From NCBI RefSeq assembly GCF_001544615.1, contig NZ_FCNV02000005.1:225803-289802 (forward strand): DNA of 64,000 bases, in the 5' to 3' direction. Position 1 is the stretch's first letter. Every line of letters begins with the position of its first letter. The position numbers were made by a program, and so were the translations under genes. The stretch comes from Caballeronia concitans. Its GTDB lineage: Bacteria; Pseudomonadota; Gammaproteobacteria; Burkholderiales; Burkholderiaceae. Of this stretch, positions 63,464 to 64,000 are shown piece by piece. The notes below the pieces were generated by a model. It was given only the letters and a program-made list of their open reading frames with translations, ran no database searches and was not told the origin of the DNA.

Positions 63464-63922
63464 TCAGACGGCGCGCTTGCGGTCCGCCAGCATCCAGTAG
63501 AACAACGCGCCCAGTCCCGCGCCGATGAACCACGAGAAGTTCGCGGAGGCTTCGAGCGACGGCAGCATCACGCAGAGAATCGCGATCACGGCGGCGGGCA
63601 GGAGCGCCATCACCGCACGACGATTCACGCCCTTCGTGTACCAATACTTGCCAGTTTCCGACGTGGTGTAGAGATCGTCCACCGCGAGCGTGCCGCGCTT
63701 GACCAGATAGAAGTCAATGATCAGGACACCATACAATGGTCCGATGAAGCTGCCGAGAATATCGAGCGTGTAGTGAATCACGGCCGGGTTGTTGAACAGG
63801 TTCCACGGCGTGATGAAAATCGATGCGGTCGCGGCCAGCATGCCGCCCATGCGCCAGCTGATGAGACGCGGCGCGACGTTCGAGAAGTCGAAAGCCGGCG
63901 ACACGAAGTTGGCCACGATATT
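63464..63922 (-). pseudogene. NCS1-family allantoin/hydantoin/purine permease, 3' fragment interrupted by an IS
   Basis: The C-terminal 150 or so residues of an NCS1 (nucleobase-cation-symport-1) permease, normally about 490 residues. They open NIVANFVSPAFDFSNVAPR, a core conserved segment, and continue through the last membrane helices to ADRKRAV. Directly upstream the frame changes at about 63,923 to sequence unlike NCS1 (LNPP and earlier residues), where an IS30-like end begins. The permease is therefore probably split and inactive unless an internal start rescues it. It belongs with the ureide gene cluster. Confidence 0.8.
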
Positions 63923-63923
63923 G

Positions 63924-64000
63924 GGCGGATTCAAACGGTCGTCGCAACACTGGATTGTTGAACAGATTTCAGGTACTCGTCTAGGGCTTCCGCAGGTGTC
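63924..64000 (-). mobile_element. IS30-like insertion sequence, right end
   Basis: Bases 63924-63949 match, at 19 of 26 positions by my recollection, the terminal inverted repeat of E. coli IS30, including the blocks GATTCAA, GGTC and CGCAACA. Inward of it lies the transposase C-terminus. The rest of the element is beyond the window. Confidence 0.72.
63931..64000 (-). CDS. IS30-family transposase, C-terminal end (partial)
   Basis: The last 22 codons read T-P-A-E-A-L-D-E-Y-L-K-S-V-Q-Q-S-S-V-A-T-T-V, ending at TGA 63933-63931 inside the inverted repeat. The TPAEAL motif is typical of the IS30 DDE transposase C-terminus. The frame differs from the permease frame and is the only one open to the window edge with a plausible coding composition. 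The N-terminus and catalytic residues lie outside. Confidence 0.68.
   Translation of the reverse strand, partial: TPAEALDEYLKSVQQSSVATTV

Overview
The window is high-GC, densely coded chromosomal DNA from a beta-proteobacterium. Gene content and order (rpsF-priB-rpsR-rplI-dnaB; a cysTWA-sbp set with a CysB-like regulator; NodI/NodJ-type ABC-2 exporter genes; many short proteins with Burkholderiales-like composition) point to the Burkholderiaceae, probably the Paraburkholderia/Caballeronia group. This placement rests on recognising protein families and gene order, not on a database search.

Layout. 0-5 kb: 5' tip of a Pit phosphate transporter gene, its PhoU-like (DUF47) partner, dnaB and the ribosomal operon rpsF-priB-rpsR-rplI. 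4-8.7 kb: a LysR regulator divergent from gcl-hyi-glxR (glyoxylate to glycerate). 9-16.5 kb: a BON/LysM protein, an asparaginase, a CysB-type regulator, the sulfate importer cysTWA-sbp and lexA with two tandem SOS boxes. 16.6-26.4 kb: small proteins, a universal stress protein, a NodI/NodJ-like ABC exporter, a tkt/6-phosphogluconate dehydrogenase operon, a Tas-like aldo/keto reductase and a DHA2 drug-efflux protein. 26.4-35.2 kb: many small orphan genes interspersed with tRNA-His, dusA, an acyl-CoA hydratase-family gene and a TetR regulator. 35.3-39.5 kb: initiator tRNA-fMet, a periplasmic copper operon (DUF2946, CopC, PCuAC) and the class A penicillin-binding protein gene mrcA. 40-48.7 kb: a ribbon-helix-helix-like protein, a PspA-family gene with a TPR/glycine-rich membrane protein, glgX, a DUF2252 gene, mscL and dodecin.

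48.8-64 kb is a large purine catabolism region. It holds a BMP-type nucleoside/purine ABC importer (ATPase, two permeases, binding protein), a LysR regulator, an 8-oxoguanine/guanine deaminase-type amidohydrolase, uraH and the membrane urate oxidase puuD. After a threonine aldolase gene it continues with puuE-uraD-alc-allA, an allantoin/hydantoin racemase and an NCS1 permease. The ureide branch ends in glyoxylate, which is the substrate of gcl-hyi-glxR at the other end of the window, so the two clusters form one metabolic route.

The right edge carries a disruption. The NCS1 permease reading frame stops matching its family at about 63,923. There the DNA changes to an IS30-like terminal inverted repeat followed by the C-terminus of a transposase, so the permease is probably inactivated. 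Other features of note are a 28-bp perfect palindrome between the importer permease and binding-protein genes, apparent leaderless promoters for dnaB and the TetR gene, a (CATCACG)4 tract just before the copC ribosome-binding site, and three helically phased TTAA elements upstream of the PspA gene.
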